From the NCBI GenBank assembly GCA_021837545.1, contig JAKBFR010000078.1:1-11213 (forward strand): DNA of 11,213 nucleotides. The letters run 5' to 3'. Source of the stretch: Bacillota bacterium. GTDB lineage: Bacteria > Bacillota_A > Clostridia > Clostridiales > Clostridiaceae. The notes beneath the pieces were generated by a model. It was given only the letters and a program-made list of their open reading frames with translations. It did no database searches and was not told the origin of the DNA. This document shows positions 1-5,983 of this stretch, piece after piece (position 1 is the stretch's first letter; each line of letters begins with the position of its first letter). A program made the translations under genes and the position numbers.

Positions 1-2
1 AG

Positions 3-95
3 AATAGATATAATTTTAAGAATGTAATAATATTTGAAGCTGGTGGATTAAGTACAATATACGCAGATGATGGTGGAATTGTATTTTGTTATTAA
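3..95 (+). CDS. C-terminal tail of an unidentified protein (cut by left edge)
   Basis: Frame 3 is open from the window edge to a TAA at 93-95, giving about 30 residues ending ...GGIVFCY. The stretch includes a glycine-rich segment (EAGGLSTIYADDGGIV) that reads like real protein, and the other two frames close early. No ATG with a ribosome binding site lies inside, so if real it is the end of a gene starting outside. I do not recognise the family. It may also be a chance open frame or a degenerate remnant, because 30 codons is too short to decide. It is followed by about 60 nt before the probable promoter of the next unit. Confidence 0.3.
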   Translation, partial: NRYNFKNVIIFEAGGLSTIYADDGGIVFCY

Positions 96-158
96 GGTGC
101 ATTAAACAATAATTATACTGTTTATGAATAATCGAGTAGTTAATTAGGTGTAAAAGCT

Positions 159-187
159 TTGCTAGAGAATTAAATCTATGTTAAAAT
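159..187 (+). promoter_or_regulatory. Probable sigma-A promoter of the hydrogenase-regulator/hydG unit
   Basis: TTGCTA at 159-164 (4 of 6 against TTGACA) and TAAAAT at 182-187 (5 of 6 against TATAAT) are separated by exactly 17 nt. Transcription would start near 193-195, giving an untranslated leader of about 175 nt before the ATG at 369. This is a match by eye in AT-rich DNA, where chance matches are common. The ideal spacing and the structured leader downstream support it. Confidence 0.45.
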
Positions 188-283
188 AATAACATAATCT
201 GACTTTGAGGATTAAAACCAATAAGGAAGAATTATAAAAACGAGATCGTTCTGAAGTACATTAGGGTTAGTCCCAAATGATAA

Positions 284-351
284 GGCGGTATTATAAGATA
301 GCTTTGAATACACTATCTCTATGCCTTTTTTGGTATAGAGATTATTTTTTT
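284..351 (+). promoter_or_regulatory. Candidate transcription attenuator in the leader of the hydrogenase-regulator gene
   Basis: Two mutually exclusive hairpins can be drawn. The terminator pairs ATCTCTATGCC (315-325) with GGTATAGAGAT (332-342), with one G-U pair. The alternative pairs GGTAT (287-291) with ATGCC (321-325), and AGATAG (296-301) with CTATCT (313-318). It thus consumes essentially the whole left arm of the terminator. GGTAT occurs both in the alternative hairpin (287) and in the terminator's right arm (332), the typical competition of an antiterminator. Smaller hairpins lie upstream: AACG/CGTT at 239-250 and GGG/CCC at 264-274. I could not match the leader to a known riboswitch or T-box; the T-box sequence and a recognisable specifier region are absent. 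The inducing signal is unknown. Confidence 0.45.
315..351 (+). terminator. Intrinsic terminator just upstream of the hydrogenase-regulator gene
   Basis: An 11-bp stem (ATCTCTATGCC / GGTATAGAGAT) with a six-T loop is followed by TATTTTTTT. It ends only 17 nt before the start codon at 369, with the AAAGGA ribosome binding site immediately after the T-tract. Since the nearest upstream coding sequence ends 220 nt earlier, it more probably controls the downstream unit than ends the upstream gene, although the latter is possible. Confidence 0.75.
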
Positions 352-368
352 GAAAGGAAATAACTAAT

Positions 369-620
369 ATGGATACAAGAATAGCATTAGTTGGAATTAT
401 AGTAGATAACACTGATTCAACAGAAAAATTAAATACTATTTTGCATGAGTATGGACAATATATTATTGGTAGAATGGGTATACCTTATAGAGAAAAGAAT
501 GTCAGTATTATAAGCGTAGTCATAGATGCTACTAATGATGTTATAAGTTCATTATCTGGAAAATTAGGTATGATTGAAGGGATAAGTGTTAAAACAGTTT
601 ATTCCAAAACGGGAAAATAA
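369..620 (+). CDS. Iron-only hydrogenase system regulator, TM1266-type (small ACT-like protein)
   Basis: This 83-residue protein opens MDTRIALVGIIVDN and includes GRMGIPYREKNVSIISVVIDA, then a helix-strand end with GKLGMIEGISVKT. That is the pattern of the TM1266-like 'iron-only hydrogenase system regulator' family, which has an ACT/NikR-C-like ferredoxin fold and is found beside [FeFe]-hydrogenase genes. Length is normal for the family (about 80-85 residues). Family members lack a separate DNA-binding domain; their exact role is not established, and a regulatory or small-ligand sensing role is assumed from context. The start is set by AAAGGA at 353-358, about 10 nt upstream. No terminator lies between it and hydG, so the two are probably co-transcribed, downstream of the leader hairpins described at 284-351. 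Confidence 0.85.
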   Translation: MDTRIALVGIIVDNTDSTEKLNTILHEYGQYIIGRMGIPYREKNVSIISVVIDATNDVISSLSGKLGMIEGISVKTVYSKTGK

Positions 621-729
621 CATAACCATTCAAAAAAATATAAATACAAGATGCATTCCATAAATAAATTTATCTTATGAACACCTTAACAACAAAGAAA
701 AATTTAATTAAAGAAGGAAGAGATAAATA

Positions 730-2148
730 ATGTATAATATGAAGTCAAACGTAGCAACAGAATTTATTGATGACAAGGAAATTCTAGAAAGTCTTGAATA
801 TGCTAAGGTAAATAAGAATAATAGAGAATTAATAAATGAAATTTTAGAGAAAGCAAAGGATTGTAAAGGACTTTCTCATAGGGAAGCAGTACTTTTGCTT
901 GAATGCGATCTAGAGGATGAAAACCAAAAAATTTATAAGCTTGCTAAAGAAATTAAACAAAGATTTTATGGAAATAGAATAGTAATGTTTGCACCATTAT
1001 ATCTTTCTAATTATTGTGTAAATGGATGCGTTTATTGTCCATATCATTATAAGAACAAGCATATAGCAAGAAAAAAACTTACCCAAGAAGAAATAAAAAA
1101 TGAAGTAGTTGCACTTCAAGATATGGGACATAAAAGACTAGTTTTAGAAACAGGGGAAGATCCAGTAAATTCTCCAGTTGAATATGTACTTGAAAGTATA
1201 AAAACAATTTATGGAATAAAACACAAAAATGGAGAAATCAGAAGAGTAAATGTGAATATTGCAGCTACAACAGTAGAAAACTATAAAAAGCTTAAGGATG
1301 CAGGAATCGGAACATATATATTATTCCAAGAAACATATAATAAGAAAATATATGAAGAACTTCATCCAACAGGACCAAAGCATGATTATGCTTATCATAC
1401 AGAAGCAATGGATAGAGCTATGGATGGTGGTATAGACGATGTTGGTGTTGGTGTATTATTTGGATTAAATATGTACAAATATGATTTTGTTGGACTTCTT
1501 ATGCATGCTGAACATTTAGAAGCAGCTAAGGGAGTTGGACCACATACAATGAGTGTTCCAAGAATAAGAACAGCCGATGATATAAATCCAGATGAATTTA
1601 CTAATGGAATTTCAGATGATATCTTTGCTAAAATAGTTGCAGTACTTAGAATTGCAGTTCCATATACAGGAATTATCGTTTCAACTAGAGAAACTCAAAA
1701 ATCAAGAGAAAAAGTACTTGAACTTGGAGTCTCTCAAATAAGTGGAGCATCATCTACAAGTGTTGGTGGATATGTTGAAAAGGAAGAGGAAGAAGATAAT
1801 TCAGCCCAATTTGATGTAAGTGACAATAGAACTTTAGATGAAATAGTAAATTGGTTACTTGAACTAGGATATATACCAAGTTTTTGTACTGCATGCTATA
1901 GAGAAGGAAGAACTGGGGACAGATTTATGAGTCTCGTTAAGTCTGGACAAATTGTAAACTGTTGTCAACCTAATGCACTTATGACCTTAAAGGAGTATCT
2001 AGAAGATTATGCTTCAGAGGATACAAAAAGAAAAGGTGAAGAAGTAATTAAAAATGAAATCCCAAATATTTCAAATGAAAAAGTTAGAAAAATTACTGAA
2101 GAAAATTTAAGTAAATTAAATGAAGGAAAACGTGATTTTAGATTTTAA
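730..2148 (+). CDS. hydG: [FeFe] hydrogenase H-cluster maturase, radical SAM tyrosine lyase HydG
   Basis: HydG cleaves tyrosine with S-adenosylmethionine to p-cresol and a dehydroglycine fragment. A second iron-sulfur cluster converts that fragment to CO and cyanide on iron, the precursor of the hydrogenase H-cluster 2Fe subunit. At 472 residues it has the family's usual length. The radical SAM motif CxxxCxxC is present as C96, C100 and C103 (CVNGCVYC), followed by the TIM-barrel region with the LETGEDP segment. The C-terminal auxiliary cluster motif is complete: C386, C389 (FCTACYREGRTGDRFM) and C411/C412 (NCCQPNAL). These distinguish HydG from its thiamine-pathway relative ThiH, which lacks this C-terminal cluster. 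The start at 730 has AAGGAAG about 9 nt upstream; an in-frame ATG at 739 is the alternative. The partners HydE, HydF and the hydrogenase itself are not in the window. Confidence 0.95.
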   Translation: MYNMKSNVATEFIDDKEILESLEYAKVNKNNRELINEILEKAKDCKGLSHREAVLLLECDLEDENQKIYKLAKEIKQRFYGNRIVMFAPLYLSNYCVNGCVYCPYHYKNKHIARKKLTQEEIKNEVVALQDMGHKRLVLETGEDPVNSPVEYVLESIKTIYGIKHKNGEIRRVNVNIAATTVENYKKLKDAGIGTYILFQETYNKKIYEELHPTGPKHDYAYHTEAMDRAMDGGIDDVGVGVLFGLNMYKYDFVGLLMHAEHLEAAKGVGPHTMSVPRIRTADDINPDEFTNGISDDIFAKIVAVLRIAVPYTGIIVSTRETQKSREKVLELGVSQISGASSTSVGGYVEKEEEEDNSAQFDVSDNRTLDEIVNWLLELGYIPSFCTACYREGRTGDRFMSLVKSGQIVNCCQPNALMTLKEYLEDYASEDTKRKGEEVIKNEIPNISNEKVRKITEENLSKLNEGKRDFRF

Positions 2149-2299
2149 AGTGTAGGTATATTGAAGAATCTAGTGTATCACAAAAATCTAATAAACAAGT
2201 AGGTTTAATAAAATATTCAACTTATATATAACCCAAACTGAAACTGTATTTACACGTTGCTATCTATGAAATGTAAGCTTTCAAAATATGAAATAAAAT

Positions 2300-2355
2300 A
2301 ACAAGTCTAAATATGCAAATCAAAGTAGATTAGCATATTGGCTTGTTATTTTTTT
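2300..2355 (+). terminator. Intrinsic terminator after hydG
   Basis: AACAAG...ATATGC (2300-2316) pairs with GCATAT...CTTGTT (2333-2347) with a small internal mismatch, and a T-rich run reaches 2355. It lies about 150 nt downstream of the hydG stop and closes the hydrogenase unit. The intergenic stretch from 2149 to 2299 shows nothing else that I recognise. From 2356 to the next gene I see only AT-rich DNA without a convincing -35/-10 pair. Confidence 0.75.
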
Positions 2356-2479
2356 GTACAAGATTTAACTATAATAAAATTTCGTTAGTAATACGATAAA
2401 TTTAGTAGCATAAACTTTTTCTTAAAACACATAATAAAATTATTAGAAGATAATTAGGAAAATGAAACGGAGGATCAAA

Positions 2480-3529
2480 ATGAGAATATTTAGGAAGGTA
2501 CTAATAATTAATATAGTTACAGTTATGATTACAACAATAGTAGCATTAAACGGTAAAAGAAATACAAATATTAGTAACTGTTTTTCTACAAGACAGCCTG
2601 TTAAAATAGGTTTATTTTCAAAAGATCTTACTGATGATTACCTTGTATTTATACGTGAAGATTTAGAAAAGATTCAAAAACAAAATGAGGGTAAGGTCGA
2701 ATTTACCTTCTATGATAGCAAGGCAGATTTGATGATACAAAATGAAAATATTGATAAAGCCCTTAAAGAAGGCATTGATCTTATATTATTGGATATAGTA
2801 GATACAAGAGCTACACAAGAAACTATTAACAGAATTAAACAATATAATATCCCCGTAATTATTTTTAATAGAGAGCCACTTACAATGGAGCCAATTAAAT
2901 CTTATAGAAAAGCGTTGTATATAGGAACAGATTCAAAGCAAGCTGGAACTCTTCAAGGAGATATGCTAGTTGATGCATGGAATAGTAATAGAGCGTATAT
3001 TGATAAAAATAAAGATAATATAATGCAATATGTTATGTTGCAAGGGGAGCGATATAATAAAGTGCCAATTGAAAGAACAAAATATTCTGTTTTAACAATC
3101 CAAGAAGCTGGAATAAAAACAGAAGAACTTGCTTTAAGAGTTTGTGATTGGAATACAGATAAAGCTCGAAATGTAACTGAAGCATTGCTTTTAAAATATG
3201 GCGATAAAATTGAAGTGATAATTTCTAATGATGATACAATGGCAATTGGTGCTATTCAAGCTCTGCAAACATATGGTTATAACAAAGGAGACAAAACAAA
3301 AACAATTCCAGTTGTAGGAGTTGATGGAGTACCAGAAGCTATAGAACTAATTTCAAAGGGAGTGATGTTAGGTACTGCTGTCCAAGATCCTAATGATATG
3401 GCTGAAGCCCTTTATACTGTTGGAATAAATTTAGTTTATAATAAAAATCCTCTCGATGGGACACAATATAAATTTGATGGCACAGGAGTTGCAATTCGTC
3501 TTCCTTATGAAAAATATATGGGTAAATGA
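2480..3529 (+). CDS. Diverged galactose-binding-protein paralog (MglB family), probably membrane-anchored sensor
   Basis: This is a type I periplasmic sugar-binding protein of 349 residues, closely related to MglB. ATG 2480 is preferred because GGAGG (2469-2473) lies 6 nt upstream; ATG 2462 would add six residues with a poorer site. Residues 7-23 are hydrophobic (LIINIVTVMITTIVAL) with no clear lipobox, so the protein may stay tethered by an uncleaved signal. Compared with E. coli MglB, D14, N91, R158, W183 and D236 are kept as D52, N130, R199, W224 and D282, and F16 is Y54. Four other contacts are changed: H152 to N193, D154 to V195, N211 to D251 and N256 to Q302. The calcium loop is kept (DKNKDNIMQ). 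The changes cluster in the C-lobe, suggesting altered ligand preference or affinity, or a sensory role. It stands before a chemoreceptor gene, upstream of the transporter genes. Family is certain; the sensor role is inferred. Confidence 0.85.
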   Translation: MRIFRKVLIINIVTVMITTIVALNGKRNTNISNCFSTRQPVKIGLFSKDLTDDYLVFIREDLEKIQKQNEGKVEFTFYDSKADLMIQNENIDKALKEGIDLILLDIVDTRATQETINRIKQYNIPVIIFNREPLTMEPIKSYRKALYIGTDSKQAGTLQGDMLVDAWNSNRAYIDKNKDNIMQYVMLQGERYNKVPIERTKYSVLTIQEAGIKTEELALRVCDWNTDKARNVTEALLLKYGDKIEVIISNDDTMAIGAIQALQTYGYNKGDKTKTIPVVGVDGVPEAIELISKGVMLGTAVQDPNDMAEALYTVGINLVYNKNPLDGTQYKFDGTGVAIRLPYEKYMGK

Positions 3530-3535
3530 ATAAAT

Positions 3536-3559
3536 AAAATTTCCAAATGGTTATTTTTT
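3536..3559 (+). terminator. Weak possible terminator after the binding-protein paralog
   Basis: AAAATTTCC (3536-3544) can pair with GGTTATTTT (3549-3557) at seven of nine positions, with two adjacent T-T mismatches, and the T run continues to 3559. It starts 7 nt after the stop codon, where a terminator would be expected, but the stem is weak and AT-rich. Confidence 0.3.
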
Positions 3560-3722
3560 AGTATAGATGAGCTAAATTAATATACAGTTATTAATCCGAT
3601 ATATGCACAATTGAATAAGTAAATGAAATAAATAGAATCAATTTAAATGAAAAGAATGAAACTTTGTGAAAGTTATAGCAATAACATAAGAATGTAGTTA
3701 TAATTGTAAGAAATAAGTCTAA

Positions 3723-3753
3723 TTGCATTAGGAAATATAAAAATTGTTATAAT
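3723..3753 (+). promoter_or_regulatory. Probable promoter of the chemoreceptor gene (extended -10)
   Basis: TATAAT at 3748-3753 is preceded by TG at 3745-3746, making an extended -10 (TGTTATAAT). TTGCAT at 3723-3728 could serve as -35, but the 19-nt spacer is long; an extended -10 tolerates this. The start codon follows 24 nt later. No sigma-D flagellar/chemotaxis consensus (TAAA plus GCCGATAA) was seen. Upstream, a short dyad AACTTTgtgAAAGTT lies at 3660-3674 and could be an operator or chance. The rest of 3560-3722 holds nothing I recognise. Confidence 0.45.
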
Positions 3754-3777
3754 TTAAATTAATTAGGGGGAATAATA

Positions 3778-5484
3778 ATGAATTTACTAAAAGAAGTAAA
3801 GGTTAAATTAATTTCAGCGTTTTTACTTGTAGCAATAATAATTGCTATAGTAGGAGCTGTTGGAGGCATATCAGTAAAACAAGTAAATAAAAGTGCAGGA
3901 GAAATATACAATATCAATTTACAAAGTGTTGATAAAATTTTATCGATAAAATCAAATATGTCCAAAATTAAAGGTGAAATCTTGACTATTATGTATGTAG
4001 AAGATAAATCTAAAGGAGAAACAGCAGAAAAAAATATTAACGCTATGGTAGAAGAAGATAATAAATATATAGCTGATTATGAAAAACTGATCAACACATC
4101 AGAAGAAAGAGATGTTTGGATCGGATTTAAGAATAATGTGACAAAATATAGAGATGCTAGAGATGGAATAATAAAAGCTTCTAATTCAAATAATTTTGAT
4201 GAAGCAAAAAAACAATATATGATATTTGAACCTATAGAAAAAAATATGTTAGATAGCCTTGATAAGGTTATAGAAATAAATTTAAATGCTGCACAAGTTG
4301 CAAATGACAATATTGGCTCATCTTCTGTACGTACAAATGTTATCATGATTTTACTTACTATTGTAGGTTTTGCAATTGCACTTTTACTTGGATTATTTAT
4401 AGCGAGTAATGTAAATAAACCATTGAAAAAAATAAGAGAGTATGCAGAAAGATTGGCGTTATATGACTTTTCAACACCAATTGTTATTACTAGAAAAGAT
4501 GAATTTGGACAAACAGGTGTTGCTTTAAATAAGGCTCAGGAAAATGTAAATACTTTAGTTAAAGAAATCATGGAAAATTCTCAAGATATAAGTGCATATA
4601 GTGAAGAACTTTCAGCAACTGCTGAGGAGTTGTCTTCTAAAGCAATAAGTATAGATGAAGCTGTGAATAATATTGCGAGTGGTATGCAAGAATCCAGCGC
4701 AGCATCAGAAGAAATAAGTGCTTCAGTTCAAGAAATAAATTCAAGCATTAATGAACTTTCAGAAAAAGCTATGCAAGGAAGTAATAATGCAAATAAATCA
4801 AAGGAAAGAGCTACTGATGTTCAAAGTAATAGTAAGAAAGCTATAGACGAAACACGAAAATTATATGCTGAAAAACAAAATAGAATGTTACAAGTTATTG
4901 AAAATGGAAAAGTAGTAGATAGTATTAAAATTATGACAGATACAATAGGAAGTATAGCAGATCAAACAAACTTACTAGCATTAAATGCGGCTATAGAAGC
5001 TGCAAGAGCAGGGGATCAGGGTAAGGGATTTGCAGTTGTTGCTGAAGAAGTAAGAACACTTGCAGAACAGTCATCAGAAGCAGTGACAGCGATTCAAGAG
5101 ACTATTAGTAAAGTTCAAGAAGCATTTAATAATAGTATTGATACAGGTAATGATATGCTACAATTTATTAATACAGATGTGCATAAACAATTTAATGATT
5201 ATGGTGATACAGGTAACAAGTATTACAATGATTCGAATTTTGTAAGTGTAATGTCAGAAGAAATTGCAGCGATGTCAGAAGAAATAACAGCCACTGTAGG
5301 ACAAGTAAGTGAAGTAGTACAAGATATGGCTCAAACAGCACAAAAATCTAATGAACAAACAGATATGATAAAAGAGGAGATGGATGAAACTACAAAAGCT
5401 ATAGAACAGGTTGCAATAACAGCACAAAATCAAGCAGAACTTGCTCAGAAACTTAATGAAATGGTACAAAAGTTTAAGATCTAG
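3778..5484 (+). CDS. Methyl-accepting chemotaxis protein with four-helix-bundle sensor domain
   Basis: This transmembrane chemoreceptor signals through CheA/CheW to the flagellar motor. Its 568 residues are laid out as follows: TM1 at about 11-33; an extracellular four-helix-bundle domain (4HB_MCP-like) at about 34-186; TM2 at about 187-209; HAMP at about 208-262 (starting [16 protein letters not shown]); and a long coiled-coil signalling domain to the end. The conserved hairpin tip is intact around 390-425 ([20 protein letters not shown], then [16 protein letters not shown]). A segment at about 460-490 (from [12 protein letters not shown] to YYNDSNF) interrupts the heptads, but it occurs in many clostridial receptors. 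No CheR-binding C-terminal pentapeptide is seen. The start is set by AGGGGG 8 nt upstream. Its position between two galactose-type binding proteins suggests that it senses a sugar-loaded binding protein, as E. coli Trg does with MglB; this is inference. The ligand cannot be read from sequence. Confidence 0.93.
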   Translation: MNLLKEVKVKLISAFLLVAIIIAIVGAVGGISVKQVNKSAGEIYNINLQSVDKILSIKSNMSKIKGEILTIMYVEDKSKGETAEKNINAMVEEDNKYIADYEKLINTSEERDVWIGFKNNVTKYRDARDGIIKASNSNNFDEAKKQYMIFEPIEKNMLDSLDKVIEINLNAAQVANDNIGSSSVRTNVIMILLTIVGFAIALLLGLFIASNVNKPLKKIREYAERLALYDFSTPIVITRKDEFGQTGVALNKAQENVNTLVKEIMENSQDISAYSEELSATAEELSSKAISIDEAVNNIASGMQESSAASEEISASVQEINSSINELSEKAMQGSNNANKSKERATDVQSNSKKAIDETRKLYAEKQNRMLQVIENGKVVDSIKIMTDTIGSIADQTNLLALNAAIEAARAGDQGKGFAVVAEEVRTLAEQSSEAVTAIQETISKVQEAFNNSIDTGNDMLQFINTDVHKQFNDYGDTGNKYYNDSNFVSVMSEEIAAMSEEITATVGQVSEVVQDMAQTAQKSNEQTDMIKEEMDETTKAIEQVAITAQNQAELAQKLNEMVQKFKI

Positions 5485-5625
5485 ATATAGATATATATAT
5501 ATTCTAATTAATAATGAATGATGAAATTCTTTCATGTGCCTTAAAACTAATATCTTAATTAAAATGTATTATTTTAATAACTGTGAATTATATATTTATT
5601 GTTGAGTGAAACATATATATTAAAG

Positions 5626-5663
5626 CAAATAGAGTACAAGCTATTGAATTTGTACTCTATTTG
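5626..5663. terminator. Perfect 14-bp hairpin after the chemoreceptor gene, lacking a T-tract
   Basis: CAAATAGAGTACAA (5626-5639) is exactly complementary to TTGTACTCTATTTG (5650-5663), with a 10-nt loop. It lies about 140 nt after the stop of the chemoreceptor gene. There is no uninterrupted T-tract on either strand, so it may be a weak terminator, an mRNA-stabilising hairpin, or a protein-binding dyad. Calling it a terminator rests on position and stem strength only. Confidence 0.45.
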
Positions 5664-5870
5664 TGATTTAGCTTCAATATATAAAACTAAGGTTTTCTTA
5701 TTTTATGAAACTCGACTCACATGATTTCGTTGAGTAAGTGATCCACACAAAATCGTTTTATTAACGGATATTAACTAGTAGAGCTAGTTAACTAAGTTCG
5801 AATAACTAAATATAAAATTTGCATTCTCACTTATCACTTAATAAATTCGATAATAGTGTGAAGAATTTCG
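5664..5870. other. Non-coding stretch upstream of the mglB promoter
   Basis: I see no gene here. Apart from the palindrome at 5771-5791, the visible structure is a small dyad CTCA...TGAG around 5716-5734 and the octamer TAAGTGAT (5735-5742) repeated in inverted orientation as ATCACTTA (5833-5840). These are short enough to be chance. The whole intergenic region (5485-5983, 499 nt) is the longest gap in the window and sits where regulation of the transporter operon would be expected. Confidence 0.4.
5771..5791. promoter_or_regulatory. Palindrome TTAACTAG-N5-CTAGTTAA, possible operator
   Basis: Perfect 8-bp arms at 5771-5778 and 5784-5791 are separated by 5 nt. This 21-bp dyad, centred about 120 bp upstream of the putative mglB -10, has the size of a binding site for a dimeric regulator. 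No follow-on T-tract makes a terminator unlikely. The binding protein is unknown. Confidence 0.35.
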
Positions 5871-5872
5871 TA

Positions 5873-5901
5873 TGGAGAGAAAATTGTAAAGGGTTTATAA
5901 T
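5873..5901 (+). promoter_or_regulatory. Probable mglB promoter
   Basis: A perfect -10 TATAAT lies at 5896-5901, with TGGAGA (5873-5878, 4 of 6 against TTGACA) 17 nt upstream. Transcription would begin near 5908, leaving a leader of about 75 nt before the ATG at 5984. The weak -35 fits a promoter that needs an activator. The octamer ATTGTAAA occurs at 5883-5890 (inside the spacer) and again at 5906-5913, exactly 23 nt later. Confidence 0.5.
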
Positions 5902-5906
5902 GAATA

Positions 5907-5942
5907 TTGTAAACGAATAACAAATAATACATTTTGTTTACG
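5907..5942. promoter_or_regulatory. cre-like / TGTAAA-type operator at the mglB start site
   Basis: TTGTAAACGAATAAC (5907-5921) matches 8 of the 10 fixed positions of the CcpA box WTGNAANCGNWNNCW; the final C and W fail. In addition GTAAAC (5909-5914) and GTTTAC (5936-5941) form an inverted repeat, recalling the variable-spacing TGTAAA/TTTACA CcpA sites described in clostridia, although the gap of 23 nt here is long. Overlap with the expected transcription start would suit repression by CcpA when preferred sugars are present. Alternatively, these boxes bind the downstream YesN-type regulator. Confidence 0.4.
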
Positions 5943-5983
5943 GAGATTAGATAAGTGTTAGATAAGAATATGGAGGGGTAAAA

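Noticed and set aside
289..297. MglA domain 2 lacking the Walker A lysine, considered as an inactivating mutation
   Set aside because: The second ATPase domain of MglA-type double ATPases normally has a degenerate Walker A. The residue numbers given are protein positions in the gene at 7138-8637.
195..351. T-box or a known riboswitch class in the hydrogenase leader
   Set aside because: I could not find the conserved T-box sequence, or the core motifs of TPP, SAM, cobalamin, FMN, lysine, glycine, purine or c-di-GMP riboswitches. It is kept only as an unassigned attenuator.
212..412. Minus-strand open frame opposite the leader and start of the hydrogenase regulator
   Set aside because: It overlaps the terminator and a well-supported + strand gene, has no family resemblance, and has no convincing ribosome binding site.
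730..2148. ThiH (thiamine-pathway tyrosine lyase) instead of HydG
   Set aside because: The C-terminal cysteine motif (C386, C389, C411/C412) and the adjacent hydrogenase-system regulator gene fit HydG, and no thiamine genes are nearby.
2462..2479. Upstream ATG at 2462 as start of the binding-protein paralog
   Set aside because: The site before it (TAGGA with a 4-nt gap) is poorer than GGAGG with a 6-nt gap before ATG 2480, and the GGAGG would lie inside the coding region.
4077..4346. Minus-strand open frames inside the chemoreceptor gene (also 3759-3965 and 5275-5535)
   Set aside because: They are antisense shadows of a coiled-coil coding sequence, with compositionally biased products and no start signals. 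The minus-strand frames at 6455-6697 (mglB) and 9420-9617 (mglC) are rejected for the same reason.
5150..5260. Apparent insertion or frameshift in the chemoreceptor signalling domain (heptads break at [13 protein letters not shown]...)
   Set aside because: The frame stays open and the flanking heptads are intact. Similar segments are common in clostridial chemoreceptors, so it is a normal variant.
5558..5578. Inverted repeat ATTAAAAT / ATTTTAAT
   Set aside because: The arms contain only A and T in very AT-rich DNA, so chance is likely and the hairpin would be unstable.
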